A DNA stretch of 64,000 nt. It comes from Megachile rotundata (lineage: Eukaryota > Arthropoda > Insecta > Hymenoptera > Megachilidae). Shown piece by piece: positions 49,501-60,825 of this stretch (positions within the stretch are counted from its first letter, which is position 1; every line of letters starts with the position of its first letter). The notes under the pieces are model-generated. The model did not search any database. It was not told the DNA's origin and saw nothing but the letters and a program-made list of their open reading frames with translations. The stretch is taken from assembly GCF_050947335.1 (NCBI RefSeq), contig NC_134989.1, forward strand, positions 10,471,501 through 10,535,500. Direction: 5' to 3'. The position numbers and the translations under genes were made by a program.

Positions 49501-51215
49501 CAAATTGAGAAACTTACAACAGCAGTATGAACTTACAAATTTCTGGAGTACACACATTGCTTCCTCCTGAAAATCTCCAAAGATAAAATTCCACACCAAT
49601 GTTCGCCACTGTCTAGTTTGAAAATCTAACTCTATTATTAATAAGTGCTATTACTATTTTAACCTAAAGTAAAATATAAAATTTCGCAGATCCCCCCAAA
49701 GAAACGCTTACCAGAACCATCTCCAGTACTAAATATGCGAGCCCAGAAGAACAAGGTAGAAGCCGAAGGCATGAGAAGAAGTCACCTAAGGGACGCAGTA
49801 GCAATGTGCGAGTTTCTGGCTTACATGGAAGAACAATACGAGTTAAACTCAGACAGTTGGGACGAGATGCAGGTAGCCAGACTCGCGAACGAATTTCGAT
49901 ACGAGCAGGACATGAACAAAGGCATCTCTTTTCCAACCATCGCCGGGTACGGACCCCACGCTGCCATCCCCCATTATGAACCTAATAATCTCACTAATAT
50001 AAAAATTGGGACAACGTCTACGTTAGTGGTGGATTCTGGAGGACAGTATCTAGGTAATAAATTCTTGCGACTGTTTTAATCTTGATCGTCTTAAAGGTGA
50101 TCTTGTTTTGTAGACGGGACAACGGATGTGACGAGGACCCTCCATTTTGGGACGCCGACGAAGGAGCAGAAGGAAGCGTACACCAGGGTGTTAATTGGTT
50201 CGATAGAATTGTCGAAGCTGGTTTTTCCGAACACTTTGAAGTCTAATCAGTTGGATGTCGTTGCTAGAGCACCTTTGTGGAACGTCAGTTATGATTACCT
50301 GCATGGGACTGGACATGGGATTGGGCACTTCCTGTCTGTCCACGAATGTTTGTTTCATCACTTTGGAACAATTAAAAATGCATGATTGTTAAATTTTTAT
50401 GTATGACAAAATCTTGAATTTATATAAAATACGTGTTTCTAGCACCCATTGGTATATCGTACATGCAGGCGATATCCGAGGAAATATGTGGTCCCGTAGA
50501 ATTAAGACCAGGGTACTTCATGTCCAATGAGCCAGGATACTACAAGGAAGGAGATTTCGGTGTACGTTTGGAGAACATCATAGAAACCGTAGAAGCAGGA
50601 AGATCAGTACGTTGCTACTTAAAATAATATTCGCTTTCAATTCCGAAGATTTGTAATGAAGTAATTGTTTGCAGAAAAATTCTGAAATTTTTTTAAAATT
50701 CAGAGACGTCACTCTGGTTCCGTACGAGCCAAAATTAATCGATTACAAAATGTTAAATCCATCACAAGTGAGTATTCTTTCTTTTATTTAAGAAAATTTT
50801 ACAAAGAACAAGTTTGTTAAAGGTGGCATGTATCGATGAAAAATATGAAAAGACATGAGTAGACTTTTTATCTATGTTTATTTTATATACAGATACAATG
50901 GTTAAATAACTACAATAGTCGAATTAGAGACGAGGTGGGTCCAGAATTGAAAAGGAGATTAAAAATAGACACTTTACGCTGGATGCTGAAGAAAACTGCA
51001 ACCATTCCAGAGTGGGGCCTGGTCAACAAAGGAATGTCTTTTGGCCAGTCTCATTCATCACCTTCCACTTTTAAACAGTTCCATATATTAGTTTTAATTG
51101 TTTCCATTTATCATGTTATATCTAGTAAGTAATAAAGCATTTTATACAATGAGAAAATTGTATATCAACTCTGAGGATCTGCTTACATTTAAAACTTTCA
51201 GGTATATGGAGTTAA
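43576..51215 (+). CDS. Membrane-type Xaa-Pro aminopeptidase (XPNPEP2-like), 5' exon not found
   Basis: M24-family enzyme that removes the N-terminal residue before proline, probably GPI-anchored outside the cell. Coding exons: 43576-43796, 45065-45244, 46930-47047, 48106-48484, 48668-48788, 49690-50053, 50114-50347, 50443-50606, 50675-50767, then 50893-51132 (stop) or 50893-51124 joined to 51202-51215. All phases agree, giving about 704 residues without the signal peptide. Seen: N-terminal creatinase-like part (RREFITGFYGSAG, WTDGRYHIQADQQLD); the catalytic pita-bread domain with both Asp ligands in DSGGQYLDGTTD, His in GTGHGIG, Glu in SNEPGYY and Glu in VRLENI; and a hydrophobic C-tail (FHILVLIVSIYHVIS) typical of a GPI signal. 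The first visible exon starts in phase 1 after TATACAG, so an upstream exon with ATG and signal peptide is missing from this model. The donor at 50348 (GTTTGT) is weak. Confidence 0.93.
44140..44890. repeat. G-rich minisatellite in aminopeptidase intron (GGAAATTTGGGGACTTGGAA)
   Basis: Units of about 16-17 bp (GAAATTTGGGGACTTG, GAAATTTGGGAGCTTA, GAAATTGGGAGGGTTA) run through the intron between the exons ending at 43796 and starting at 45065. G-rich strand is plus. It decays to A/T-rich AAATTTGAAAATTTG words at the right end. Confidence 0.92.
45960..46370. mobile_element. GC-richer intronic insertion with TATA box, LTR-like
   Basis: A less AT-rich block in the aminopeptidase intron 45245-46929. 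It contains a perfect 7-bp hairpin CCGCTAG-ATGG-CTAGCGG (46057-46074) and a strong TATATAAG (46114-46121) placed between CGGCAG (46105) and CTGCCG (46124). A TATA promoter inside an intron on a compositionally distinct block suggests a solo LTR or other retroelement remnant. I could not define TG...CA ends or a target-site duplication, so the borders are approximate. Confidence 0.4.
47265..47889. mobile_element. piggyBac-type MITE in an aminopeptidase intron
   Basis: Left end TTAA (47265-47268) followed by CCCTTGAGTGTCAT (47269-47282). Right end is ATGATACTTAAGGG (47872-47885) followed by TTAC (47886-47889). The reverse complement of the right end matches the left in 12 of 14 positions, and both differences are transitions. 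A TTAA target site plus CCC-starting ends is the piggyBac signature; the right TTAA is mutated to TTAC. No transposase frame lies inside, so it is a non-autonomous element. Most of the interior is a 91-bp tandem repeat. Confidence 0.75.
47390..47875. repeat. 91-bp tandem repeat inside the piggyBac-type MITE
   Basis: GATTCTTG recurs at 47499, 47590, 47681 and 47772, exactly 91 bp apart. Each copy contains ATTAAGTA, CTATGGACTTCATTTT and ATTTTATAAATTAAATA. About five copies in all, with diverged ends. Confidence 0.95.
48890..49350. mobile_element. GC-richer intronic insertion of unknown type
   Basis: Block in the aminopeptidase intron 48789-49689 with composition unlike its flanks. It includes a perfect hairpin CACATAG-GGT-CTATGTG (48910-48926) and a TTTTATACG promoter-like word near its right end. 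No open frame of note and no clear terminal repeats. Probably an old transposon fragment, but an unrecognised regulatory element is equally possible. Confidence 0.3.
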
Positions 51216-51265
51216 TTAAAGACGGGAAAAATATGGAAATTTGTAAAACTAGTGAACGCAACTAT

Positions 51266-51271
51266 AATAAA
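51266..51271 (+). promoter_or_regulatory. Polyadenylation signal AATAAA of the aminopeptidase
   Basis: AATAAA about 50 nt after the stop at 51213-51215 of the spliced 3' end. Another AATAAA at 51131-51136 overlaps the stop of the unspliced form and would lie inside the intron of the spliced form. Confidence 0.45.
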
Positions 51272-51858
51272 ATTTAAAAGTTCTTTACAAAGAAAGCAAG
51301 ACGCTTCGTATTTATAATAAGAATTGTATATTGAAGTTATGTTACTCTGTTTTTAGTATTACTGCCAATTCAGGATACCTTGTTTCTTAATGATTACTTT
51401 GTTAGTAGAAGATACCATGAAAAATAGCAGGCAAAAAAAATCTAATAAGTAACAAAAATTTAAGACAAAATGTTCGAATAATTATATTTTGTAAATATAC
51501 ATAATTTATTGTATGTGTAAAGAAGTTAATTATACTTAAAAAAAAAATAAATGAATTTGTAAAATATGGTCTCTAAATAAAAATATCTTTTGTCACACTC
51601 CACAACCTGAAAGATGTCTTTGATGCTCTATAAATTTTACCGTTAAAATTAATAAGAATAAAACGGAAATTATATTCTCTTTGCAATGTAATGTTAATAA
51701 ATTAAATAATTTATTTTTAATTTACAATAATTCATAGTTAAAAGTTCATAATGAATAATTAAAAATAAAATTAACTGAATTGACATAAGCAATTTCTTTA
51801 ATACATGTTATTTACATACTATCTACATACTTATGTTAGTTTCTTATGTACAAAACTA

Positions 51859-52862
51859 TTATTTGGTAAGCCACTGAATCAAAGCATTTTTGGATGCTTC
51901 TTCCTTCTTTGACATTACTTTGACATTAGGCACTGTAAAATGTTTCACGATATTTCCTACAATAAATTAATATATTATGAATAAATGTACCATATAACAT
52001 ATAGTCAGATTCAAACCAAACATTAATAAACCACTATTAATTCTCCTGTGGTAATATAGTATTCAAATGATTCTTTGGTTTCTAAAACAAATGAATTGCA
52101 ATCCTCCTTTTATTATATAATATACAAAAGCTAAAAACCACTGAAGCAAACATCTCAAAGAGCATTTTTTTCTTCAATCTATGAAGTTACTTATCACCAC
52201 TGAAAAATTAACATTGTAATATGGTTCAAAATGTAAATACTCACCTACTTCTTCTTTATCTAATTTGTACGTCCGAGCAATATTGTCTATACAACTTTCA
52301 GTAGGATCTTTATTGTATTGGGCAATAAACTCTAGTGCCTGCCTCAAAGTACACTTGCCTTCAGGAATTATAGAAGGTTCGTAAACACCATATGAAAACG
52401 TAGGTTGTATACTTCTGTCTTGCGGTAATGGTTTAGTTGAAGGTGCATCACTTGTGCCTGAAGGTGCCTGACTCTAACAGTAATGACACATTATTTTCCT
52501 TCTATTAACATATGATCACGTAATTACAAATCTGTAAAAAGTTTCTTTGAGGTCAACGTACCGTTTGACTTACGGAGGTAACAAAAACTTGCTTTAATCG
52601 ATTATCTAAGTTCACATCCTTCTTCAAATGAGTTTCCATAAAATCAGGATGCACTGAAAGAAACATCACATTAATACCTTGTCTAAAGAGAAAGTTAAAT
52701 TGTCCAAAACAACTCACATTTGTCTACCATTGCCTTCTGCTCCTTTACATATGGAAATTGTGGTGCAGGAGTAGGTTTATCCTTCGAAATAACACGTTCT
52801 ACACGATTCGTAATATTAAATGTACGAATTGGTCGCAAAAGAAGAGAATATACTTTTCCCAT
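51859..52862 (-). CDS. NDUFAF4: NADH dehydrogenase (complex I) assembly factor 4, NDUFAF4
   Basis: Four coding exons on minus: 52718-52862, 52562-52653 (or 52574-52653), 52245-52473 and 51859-51956. They make 564 nt, 187 residues, against about 175 in the human protein. The start MGKVYSLLLRPIRTFNITNR followed by VERVISKDKPTPAPQFP matches the conserved NDUFAF4 N-terminus (glycine after Met, then the NF/FN-x-NR and ISK-KP-AP pattern). The C-terminal part holds the EGKCTLRQALEFI segment and ends in WLTK. The family acts in mitochondria in assembly of the complex I membrane arm. Exon 2 has two in-frame donors, TCC|GTAAGT (73 and 72 on minus) and ACG|GTACGT, 12 nt apart, so a VSQT insert may be optional. 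ATTAAA and AATAAA signals lie downstream at about 51800 and 51710. Confidence 0.9.
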
Positions 52863-54593
52863 TTTTTTGATCTTTCACTAGAAAGAAAAACAGATCTTAA
52901 ATTTCAAAAATCATAACTTAAAATGTATTTTATTTAGCATTGTATGAAAATACCACAATCACATAAAGTCCTAATTTCAATCAAATTAGTGGAAACTTCA
53001 TATATATTTTGAAATAGTTTATACAAATGTAAAACTTCCGGCTTAACCTAAGTGCGTGTTAGGTTATGTTCATAACCTATACTGAACTTTACTTAAATTT
53101 AGTATAACAGTGTTAATATAATTAAAATATGATTTCCAATATAGTCTATAGATATTCAAGCGTAGAATACTCAATTTTGAACTTAAATAATTATTACAAA
53201 CTTTATGTCATTTGATACATATATTACTGTATTAGTACATACATTAAATAAATATAGGACAGAATGTGTTACTCGTGTTAGGTTACTGATATATAATGTT
53301 TATTTTGAAATCTGTTTTGCTATGCACAAATTACATATTTTATAATGAAATAAAACAAATATTCAAAACTTAGAAACGTTCCTATTAGAAAAGTACAGTC
53401 AAGTGTAAAATATAACATCCCTAGGAAAAATGGTAGCAAAGGGAAACAGATTTTGTCTAGCCATAAAAACATTTCCAAATTATGTCTATTTTCCAAAAGG
53501 CATTTTCGAATTAAATATTTGCAAGTACACGTTTCCCTTTAGAACTATGCTGTTTCATTACCCGCTTTCCGTTTCAGAAAAGTGGTTTCATGAAACTACA
53601 AAAAACCGTTATTTATAATTGAATTTAGTAGGAAAGTTCCAAGAAGAAGATAAAAAAGTAATAGTTTATTGTTGGGTACTTATAAAAAGTTGGAAACATT
53701 TAGGAAGTGTACATATTTCAAAATTTACATTTTTGAGCAGCGTCTGAAAACAATACTCTGGCGCAATCTCATGTGCGATTATTGAAATACAAAAATAAAA
53801 AATTGAATATTATTGGTTGAATTATGAATGATTTTTTCTCCCTGGTTGTAACTGTTTGAAGTACAATAATGATGTTTTAATTGCTCCGAATTGATAGCTT
53901 TGTAAATATATTATAAAGCGAGTATCAAATGGACGGTTCTTTAGGCATCTGAAAACTATGAATTTGACGTCAACAAAAAAATATGTGGTCACTATTTTGT
54001 AGGTTTAGGAATACAGTTTGTCCGCCATTATTGGAGGGAGTTTCAGAACGTACGGTGAAATTAGTTGCAGATGCTTGCGAAGACGCGGTGGAAAGAAAAA
54101 TACCGTATGTCTCATTAAATTCAATAATATTAAAGTTAAACGTGATATTTTTCATCAAATATGAGAGCACTAATATAAGATTCAATGATAAGCAAGTATC
54201 GTGATATCTTTTGTGTGAAAATAAGTAGAACATACTACGCTCCACGACAGCTTACGCGTAACCGCCAAAATTACGGACAGAAACGCCATCTTGTGTAAAA
54301 ATGTTGACATCTTACTAAATTGGGAAAGATTTTATAATTGTCGTTTACTCGAGTCTGGTGACTCGATTTGACTATTTATAAGTGTTAAAAAATGTAACTT
54401 TATCCACTAATTGACACATCAACAGGTTTTTTTATTACAAGGTGATAATTATGTTGTATAACGGGAAATCACGTTAATGAATTAACTCCTGTGTATAGCT
54501 TTGTGTTTACAAACATTACATGTTACATTTTAAGGATTTTACTGACGACACTCAATTTCTTTTCAGAACTCTACATAACATAAAGTCATCATC
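52863..54593. promoter_or_regulatory. Divergent spacer with NDUFAF4 and Rad21 promoters
   Basis: Both neighbours start away from this segment. A YY1/Pho-like CAAGATGGCG lies on minus at about 54286-54295, a position suited to the Rad21 promoter. An intron acceptor TTTTCAG ends at 54566, so the 27 nt before the Rad21 ATG are the end of a spliced 5' UTR whose first exon must lie upstream. The rest is AT-rich; the candidate exon at 54003-54104 is listed separately. Confidence 0.5.
54003..54104 (+). other. Candidate 102-bp exon upstream of Rad21 (unconfirmed)
   Basis: A less AT-rich block flanked by ATTTTGTAG and by ATACC|GTATGT. Only one frame is open; it reads FRNTVCPPLLEGVSERTVKL and continues VADACEDAVERKIP. 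With 102 nt, one leading and two trailing bases, it is symmetric. The product is not recognised and no partner exon was found. It could be a 5' UTR exon, a relict exon of a lost gene or a processed fragment. Confidence 0.3.
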
Positions 54594-57500
54594 ATGTTTT
54601 ACGCACATTTTGTGTTGGCCAAAAAAGGGCCGCTAGCTCGTATTTGGTTAGCCGCCCATTGGGACAAGAAATTAACAAAAGCCCATGTATTTGAAACGAA
54701 CATTGAAAAATCTGTAGATGGCATATTGCAGCCAAAGGTATTTATAAACTCAGAAACAATATTATTATTATACTTTTTATTTCTCCTTAGAATAATTTCA
54801 ATCTTTGGAACATGAGCGACAATGTGTGGCCACTGAGGTCCCCCACTACATATTCATTGAAATACTTTTTAACATATGTTATCTAGTATTGTAATATTAT
54901 ATAGAGTTATAGCTACATACTAAAAGTTACAGCATTTATTTTCAAAAAAACAACCATTTTTGGAAAATCCATAACCTGTGCTCTCTGTTCTCAAGATTAA
55001 ATAATCATTCATTTAAGATAATTACTTAGTAAACAATTTTCTCAATTCTCTAGGTAAAAATGGCTTTAAGAACATCGGGTCATTTATTATTGGGTGTTGT
55101 ACGGATATACTCACGGAAGGCTAAATACCTTTTGGCCGATTGTAATGAAGCATTTGTTAAAATTAAAATGGCCTTTAGGCCCGGCATGGTAGATCTGCCA
55201 GAGGAACACAGAGAAGCTGCTGTAACAGCAATAACATTACCAGAAGTTTTTCATGATTTTGATACAGCAATGCCTGAATTAAAGTAAATACTTAAACCTT
55301 ATATGAAATGTGAAATAAAACAGCATATGGTGGTACAAATATTACTGTTCAGATCGCAAGTATGACTTGCTCAGTATAAATGTTTTATTACAGAGATGTT
55401 GATATTGAAGCACAATTTAGTTTAAACCAGTCTCGGGCAGAAGAAATAACCATGAGAGAAGATTATGGTAGTCTGGCTTTAGTTACTCATGATCAAGGAT
55501 TTGGTGATATGAGTTTTGATGCGGAACCGCCGGAACTATTAAGACATGCTGGTGCTGTGGAACCATCATTGGATCAAGTATGTCTTCTGTCTGTTATGAA
55601 ATCGTATCATTTATTAAGAATAAAATCTACTTTAATCTTTCTAGACTCATATGTTGTTCACTGACGGACCAGGGATTGAAGCAGCTTTAGAACAGAAAGA
55701 AAAAGAACCGGTTCCCGGCCCATCGGTGACGGCGCAAGCTATGGATATAGATATGCCTATTAGGGACGACGGTTTTGGTGGACATCTTGGACAGGATATT
55801 ATATGTAAGCAGTTGATGAAAAAAACTCGGGCTAATTTTTCTCAAAGAAATTTGTACATTTGACCTACTTTTGTTCAGCTGGAGGATTATTTGAGGGTGG
55901 TTTATTTGATGAGGCACCAATGGGTGAAGTACCTGTACCTGAGGTTAGCGCAGTAACAGAAACACAAGAACCAGGTGTAGTCGCCGGAGCTGCACCCTCC
56001 GTACACGATGAATCTGAGGAAGAAATGGGAGATCGCTTTGGAGGACCATCATCTCCAATGGGTGGAATGAGTTCTGATGAATCCAGGCCCGTTTCGCCAG
56101 CTGTGGCCGGAGAAGAAGTCGAAGGAAGAATAAGTGTCGCAAGTCGCCGCTTTACACCCGCTCCGCCTATCCCTGAAGAACGTCCGATGGAAGCTATTGA
56201 AGAAGCACCACCACTACAGGACCAAACCACATTGTTGCATGATGAAGAAGAAAGTTTTGCCCTGGCACCAGTTGACGCATCTGCTTTAAAAGGTTTGTTG
56301 TATTAAAATATTGTGTCATTTAAACTGCAATATTGAGTACCGACGTAACATTGCGATATCAATAACTTCAACAGGATTCACAAAAACTAAACGTAAACGT
56401 AAGCTTATCGTGGACGAGGTAAAAAATATTTCTGGCGAAGAAATGAAAGCACAATTGTCAGACACAAGTGACATCATCACAACATTGGATTTGGCTCCAC
56501 CCACAAAAAGATTAATGCACTGGAAAGAAACTGGTGGAGTTGAAAAATTATTTGCTTTACCGGGTAGACCAATACCAGCACGTGTATTGTTTAAGGTAAT
56601 TTTAATATTCATTATTATTTTTATACCTATAAAGGTTTTTGTTGTTAATATCTTTTTATTGCAATAGAATTATCAACGACATTTAACAAGCAAATCGTAC
56701 GACCACGAAGACTTTGGACGTCTAGTAGGTGAAGAAGAGGGTATGCCTTTGGAGCAAATGAGAGAACCCGTAGAAGCAGAATCGTTTGACCAATCTATTC
56801 TAAATAAACGTATGAGCCGTAAGCGGAAAGCACCGTTCGAAGAGGAGGTACGTTATTTATTATGGAATTATATTTTTTAAGGTTTTGTGTTCTATGTATC
56901 AAATATAATATTTTCGTTTGTTTGTAGGTAAGGCCACCACCTCCAGCGCCAGCACCTCCTCCAATAGAACTTGCCCCTGAAACGATAGAAGTTCCAAGCA
57001 TAGCTTCCCAACCTAGTCTTCCTCCAGAAGAACCACAAATACCACCTCCTGAAATCTCTTTACCGGCGGAACCATCATTATCCGAAATCAGTGGTATAGT
57101 GCCACCCGTGGAAGAAGCGGAAATGACTCCAGTAGTTCCCGAAACACCTATGGTACCCACAGAAATGCCTGAAATTCCTCAACCTGAAGCTGTTGTTGCA
57201 CCTGAAGAACCAGTTGTTGCCCCAGTCATTCCAGCGGAACCAGAAGTTCCAGCTGCACCACCCGCGGAAATGCCTCAAATGGAGAACATGGGCTATGATC
57301 AGGTAAATTTTGTATATTGCCTGTCGTACGTGTTTAATACATGCTGTTATTATGAAATATTAATAATTAATTGTGTATAACAGGCTCAACCTCAGGTACC
57401 CTATGTAGGATATGATGAACATCCTCCACCACCTCACACGCCTGCTATATCAGAAAGAGGACCAGCAACTCCATGGAATCACGAAGACTACGAATTCCCA

Positions 57501-57962
57501 CCATCTGTAGGACCTGTACGTATACGATTTCGAGTTATGTTAGGATTTACTATGTCTAAGACAGATATATAATACAATTTTTTTTTTCTTTTTACAGCAA
57601 GAAGAACAACAAATAGACGAAACGTATGAACAGTTTGAAGAACGAGTTCTTAACAAGAGAGCAGCACACATGTACCAAGTTATAAAAAATAAACTAGATA
57701 CCAAAGATAGATTGACGCTATCGGAAATGGCATACAAAAATAATCGTAAACAGGTTGGTATCGAAAAGTGTGATTCATGGACATTGTTCGGATTTTTAAT
57801 ATATAAAATTAACAAAAAATTGTACTTTCTGTTTAGGTTGCACAAAAATTCTACACCTTATTAGTTCTTAAAAAGTTCCAAGTATTAGAGCTATCTCAAG
57901 AATGTCCGTACGCTGATATTGTAGTCAACAAAGGACCAAAATTCGAGAATCCTGCATTGTAA
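54594..57962 (+). CDS. Rad21: Rad21 / Scc1 (verthandi), cohesin kleisin subunit
   Basis: Eleven coding exons: 54594-54737, 55054-55283, 55394-55577, 55645-55804, 55879-56292, 56375-56595, 56668-56847, 56928-57302, 57384-57515, 57598-57753 and 57837-57962. All junctions are GT-AG. The frame is 2322 nt, 773 residues, longer than the human 631. The N-terminal domain (about 1-105), which binds SMC3, begins MFYAHFVLAKKGPLARIWLA. A separase-region motif EEITMRED is near residue 140, a basic KTKRKRK stretch near 380, a Pro/Glu/Val-rich linker at about 512-636, and the C-terminal winged helix (about 690-773), which binds SMC1, contains EMAYKNNRKQVAQKFYTLLV. Rad21 closes the cohesin ring, and separase cuts it at anaphase. 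The ATG is the conserved family start. Confidence 0.97.
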
Positions 57963-60825
57963 AAGTATTAGGTATTTCTTACCTTAAATCTACTGTTAAA
58001 AATGATCGGGAAAGAAGATTGTAACTATTTTTAATCTTACAGGAATTAAGCGATTTATCTAAATTTTTTTGAAAAATCAACTGTAAAATAATATATAAAG
58101 CTACTATGACTTGAATGAAATATCTATATAAGACGAAAGAATTTTATAAATCATGTTTTAAACGTCTGGTTCAAGAATGTATACGGTTTGTATAAACCAG
58201 AACGGATTATTTTGGACCTTCTGCATGTTTATTGTGATAAAAAAATGAAATTCATTAAATTATGCAGAAATTTGTCATTGAAATGTATAATTTTTTACTT
58301 CGGAGAAGGAAGAAAAAAAGAAGTCATGTTCATTACATTTATTATCAATCAGAACAGGGTAGGGTTTGTATATAATATATTAATAAATAGTAAAAACATT
58401 TTATATCTTAATGTTTACAAACAACTTCTTGAGTCTACTGCAGGACGGTCCAAAATTAGTAATAGTCTTATAACATAATTTATGAAGTTTGATACAAAAT
58501 ATTTTGTTGAATCAGAAAATAATATTATGTACGGTTTAAATTGATATATCGTATCGCTTTTTATTCAAAATTGAATACGTATTTAATTTTTTTCTGTTTA
58601 GTGTACTTATACATTATCTGCTATTGTGAACAATTATTAATGGAAGAATCAAGAGAATATTTTATGGATATAATACTTTTATGTATTGCAGTCATACTTT
58701 AGGAACAACGACATGATTAATTTATTGTATTTCTCCGATATACGCATAAATGTTACCTCTATTTTTTCTTCTACGCTTAACGTAATCTGTGTAATTATTT
58801 TTTCATATGAATCACTGGGAGTTTATGATCCACCATAAGTTATATCTGCATTGTGAATAACATTCCAAAGAGCTTTAATTTAATAGTCACATATTTGTGA
58901 ATTTATTTTTATCATGGAATTTTTTTAAATCGTAGCTTGAAAAGTGTTCGAATTATTTGAAAATATACTATTGTTTAACCATGTTTAGCCGCTATTTCTT
59001 AAAGCAAATAGCGTGTGTGGTAATTTAATTAATTCAACAATGAGAAATGTTCAATAATTTATTGTTATATATGTATACCTGCTTTACAGGATACAACTGT
59101 TAAATCGTATTAAAAAAAAGGGAATACTATATTTTATCAAATTGACATGTCAGAAATATTTCAAGAGCAATCATATTACATTGTAAATATACATGCATAG
59201 TAAACAATATGAACTGTCATTATGCACGTATGACTGTTCAAAGACGCGTCAGAAAAAAAAACGGACTGCTACGATATATACTTGAAATGCCTGATTGTAA
59301 ATAGTCTCATGATTCATTAATCGATATACATCTGTTTATAAAATAAAAAAGAAAGAGAAAAATATTTCTGAAATATTCCTTTTGAAATTCGATCCCTAAA
59401 GTACATATCACATGATACTTAAAAATATTAATCCATTATTTTCCATTAATAAATTGTTACAAAATCGTACGAAAATTTACTAAGTTAATGTTAAATGTTC
59501 CCTTTATTCGTTCTACCTATATGTATCACATACATATGTGCTAAAATTATATTAAATATTTTTTTCACGATAGACGTATTTCTTCATTGTACTACACATA
59601 TTTGTTATTCACATCCCGTTTCATCGCTCTATGTAAATGTTTGGAAATCGCACTTTAAGTAATGAATGTTTTACATTAAATATATTTTAAGAAACATACC
59701 TTCTTTTAATTTCCAACGAATGCCAATAAAATCGCTTTTTACAAAGAATCGGTAAAAACGGAGTGTATCAACTTTCTGACCGGATTTGTATCGTTAGATA
59801 ACAAGTTCCGGTCAGTGCCTGTAGATGGCGGGAATATTCAAATTTTAGGGCGCGGTTGTAATAATCTAATTTTACAATTTACTAATAAAAATTATAAAAT
59901 TCGATAACTGGATGGTGGATGTGTTATGTATGATATGTAAAAATATGCAGGATACGTATAAATCTGAAGTTGCATAGAAAAGTGTATATGGAACACGTAT
60001 GCTTTTAAAGAATGTAATCTGATGATACAAAATATATTTTTAATGAATGCGTTTCAACGTAATTGTAATAAGTTTAAATAAGTAATACTTGATACATGAC
60101 ATATTTTTTTTTAGAAAATCTTGCAGATTTAGTTATTTTAGGAAATAGTATCTAATTCTAAGAACTCGTACCTCCTTTACCGTCGTATTCTCCTAATAAG
60201 AATTTTCGATTTTGAGTTTTCGATTTAAATACAGATAAGTTCAGATAATACGTATTTAGTTTTTCTGAGACTTTCAAATAAATTTATGTATAATTTTCTT
60301 TTTCATCCTTCATATAAAATATATACATATACAAAATATTTACATATTGCTAAATTATTTAATTAATAATTTATACAAACTTCAACTCATTATTTTTGCA
60401 ATTAAGTGTAAAACAAAATATTATTTTATTTTTAATTATTTGTCATTATAATTAATAGTAAATGTTATATAATATCAGAATATTCAGCATTGATTTTCAA
60501 AAGCAAAATAAATGAAAAAAAAAATCTGTGCCACTATAGTTTTATTCCAATGAACCAGACTGTGAATATTTTTATGCTTTATGTTGCGTCGTCGTGAAAG
60601 CTCGTAGAAAATCAATAGCTCTGTGAAAAGTTACGCTGACCAAGGGAACACACCATGCTCCTATATGAACATGTAATGACTAAGGGTAGAATGCGTGATA
60701 CATTTTTCCACGAAGTAATTCAATAAGGGTACAAAAATTACATGCAATACCTGCAGTCTCTCTAATGAGTTTTTAATCGATACAAGTTTACGACGCAAAA
60801 GGAGTTTAGGATTTTTCAGAAGGCT
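57963..60825. other. Rad21 3' UTR and intergenic sequence
   Basis: AT-rich with many possible polyadenylation signals. No further exon seen; a 96-codon frame at 58188-58478 looks spurious. At 59776-59815 there is an exact 9-bp inverted repeat CTGACCGGA/TCCGGTCAG, followed at 59819-59834 by CCTGTAGATGGCGGGA, which resembles an insect CTCF site. Confidence 0.5.

Noticed and set aside
53430..53618. 62-codon frame between NDUFAF4 and Rad21
   Set aside because: No domain or splice context; consistent with chance.
58188..58478. 96-codon frame after Rad21
   Set aside because: Lies in AT-rich sequence in the probable 3' UTR, with no domain.
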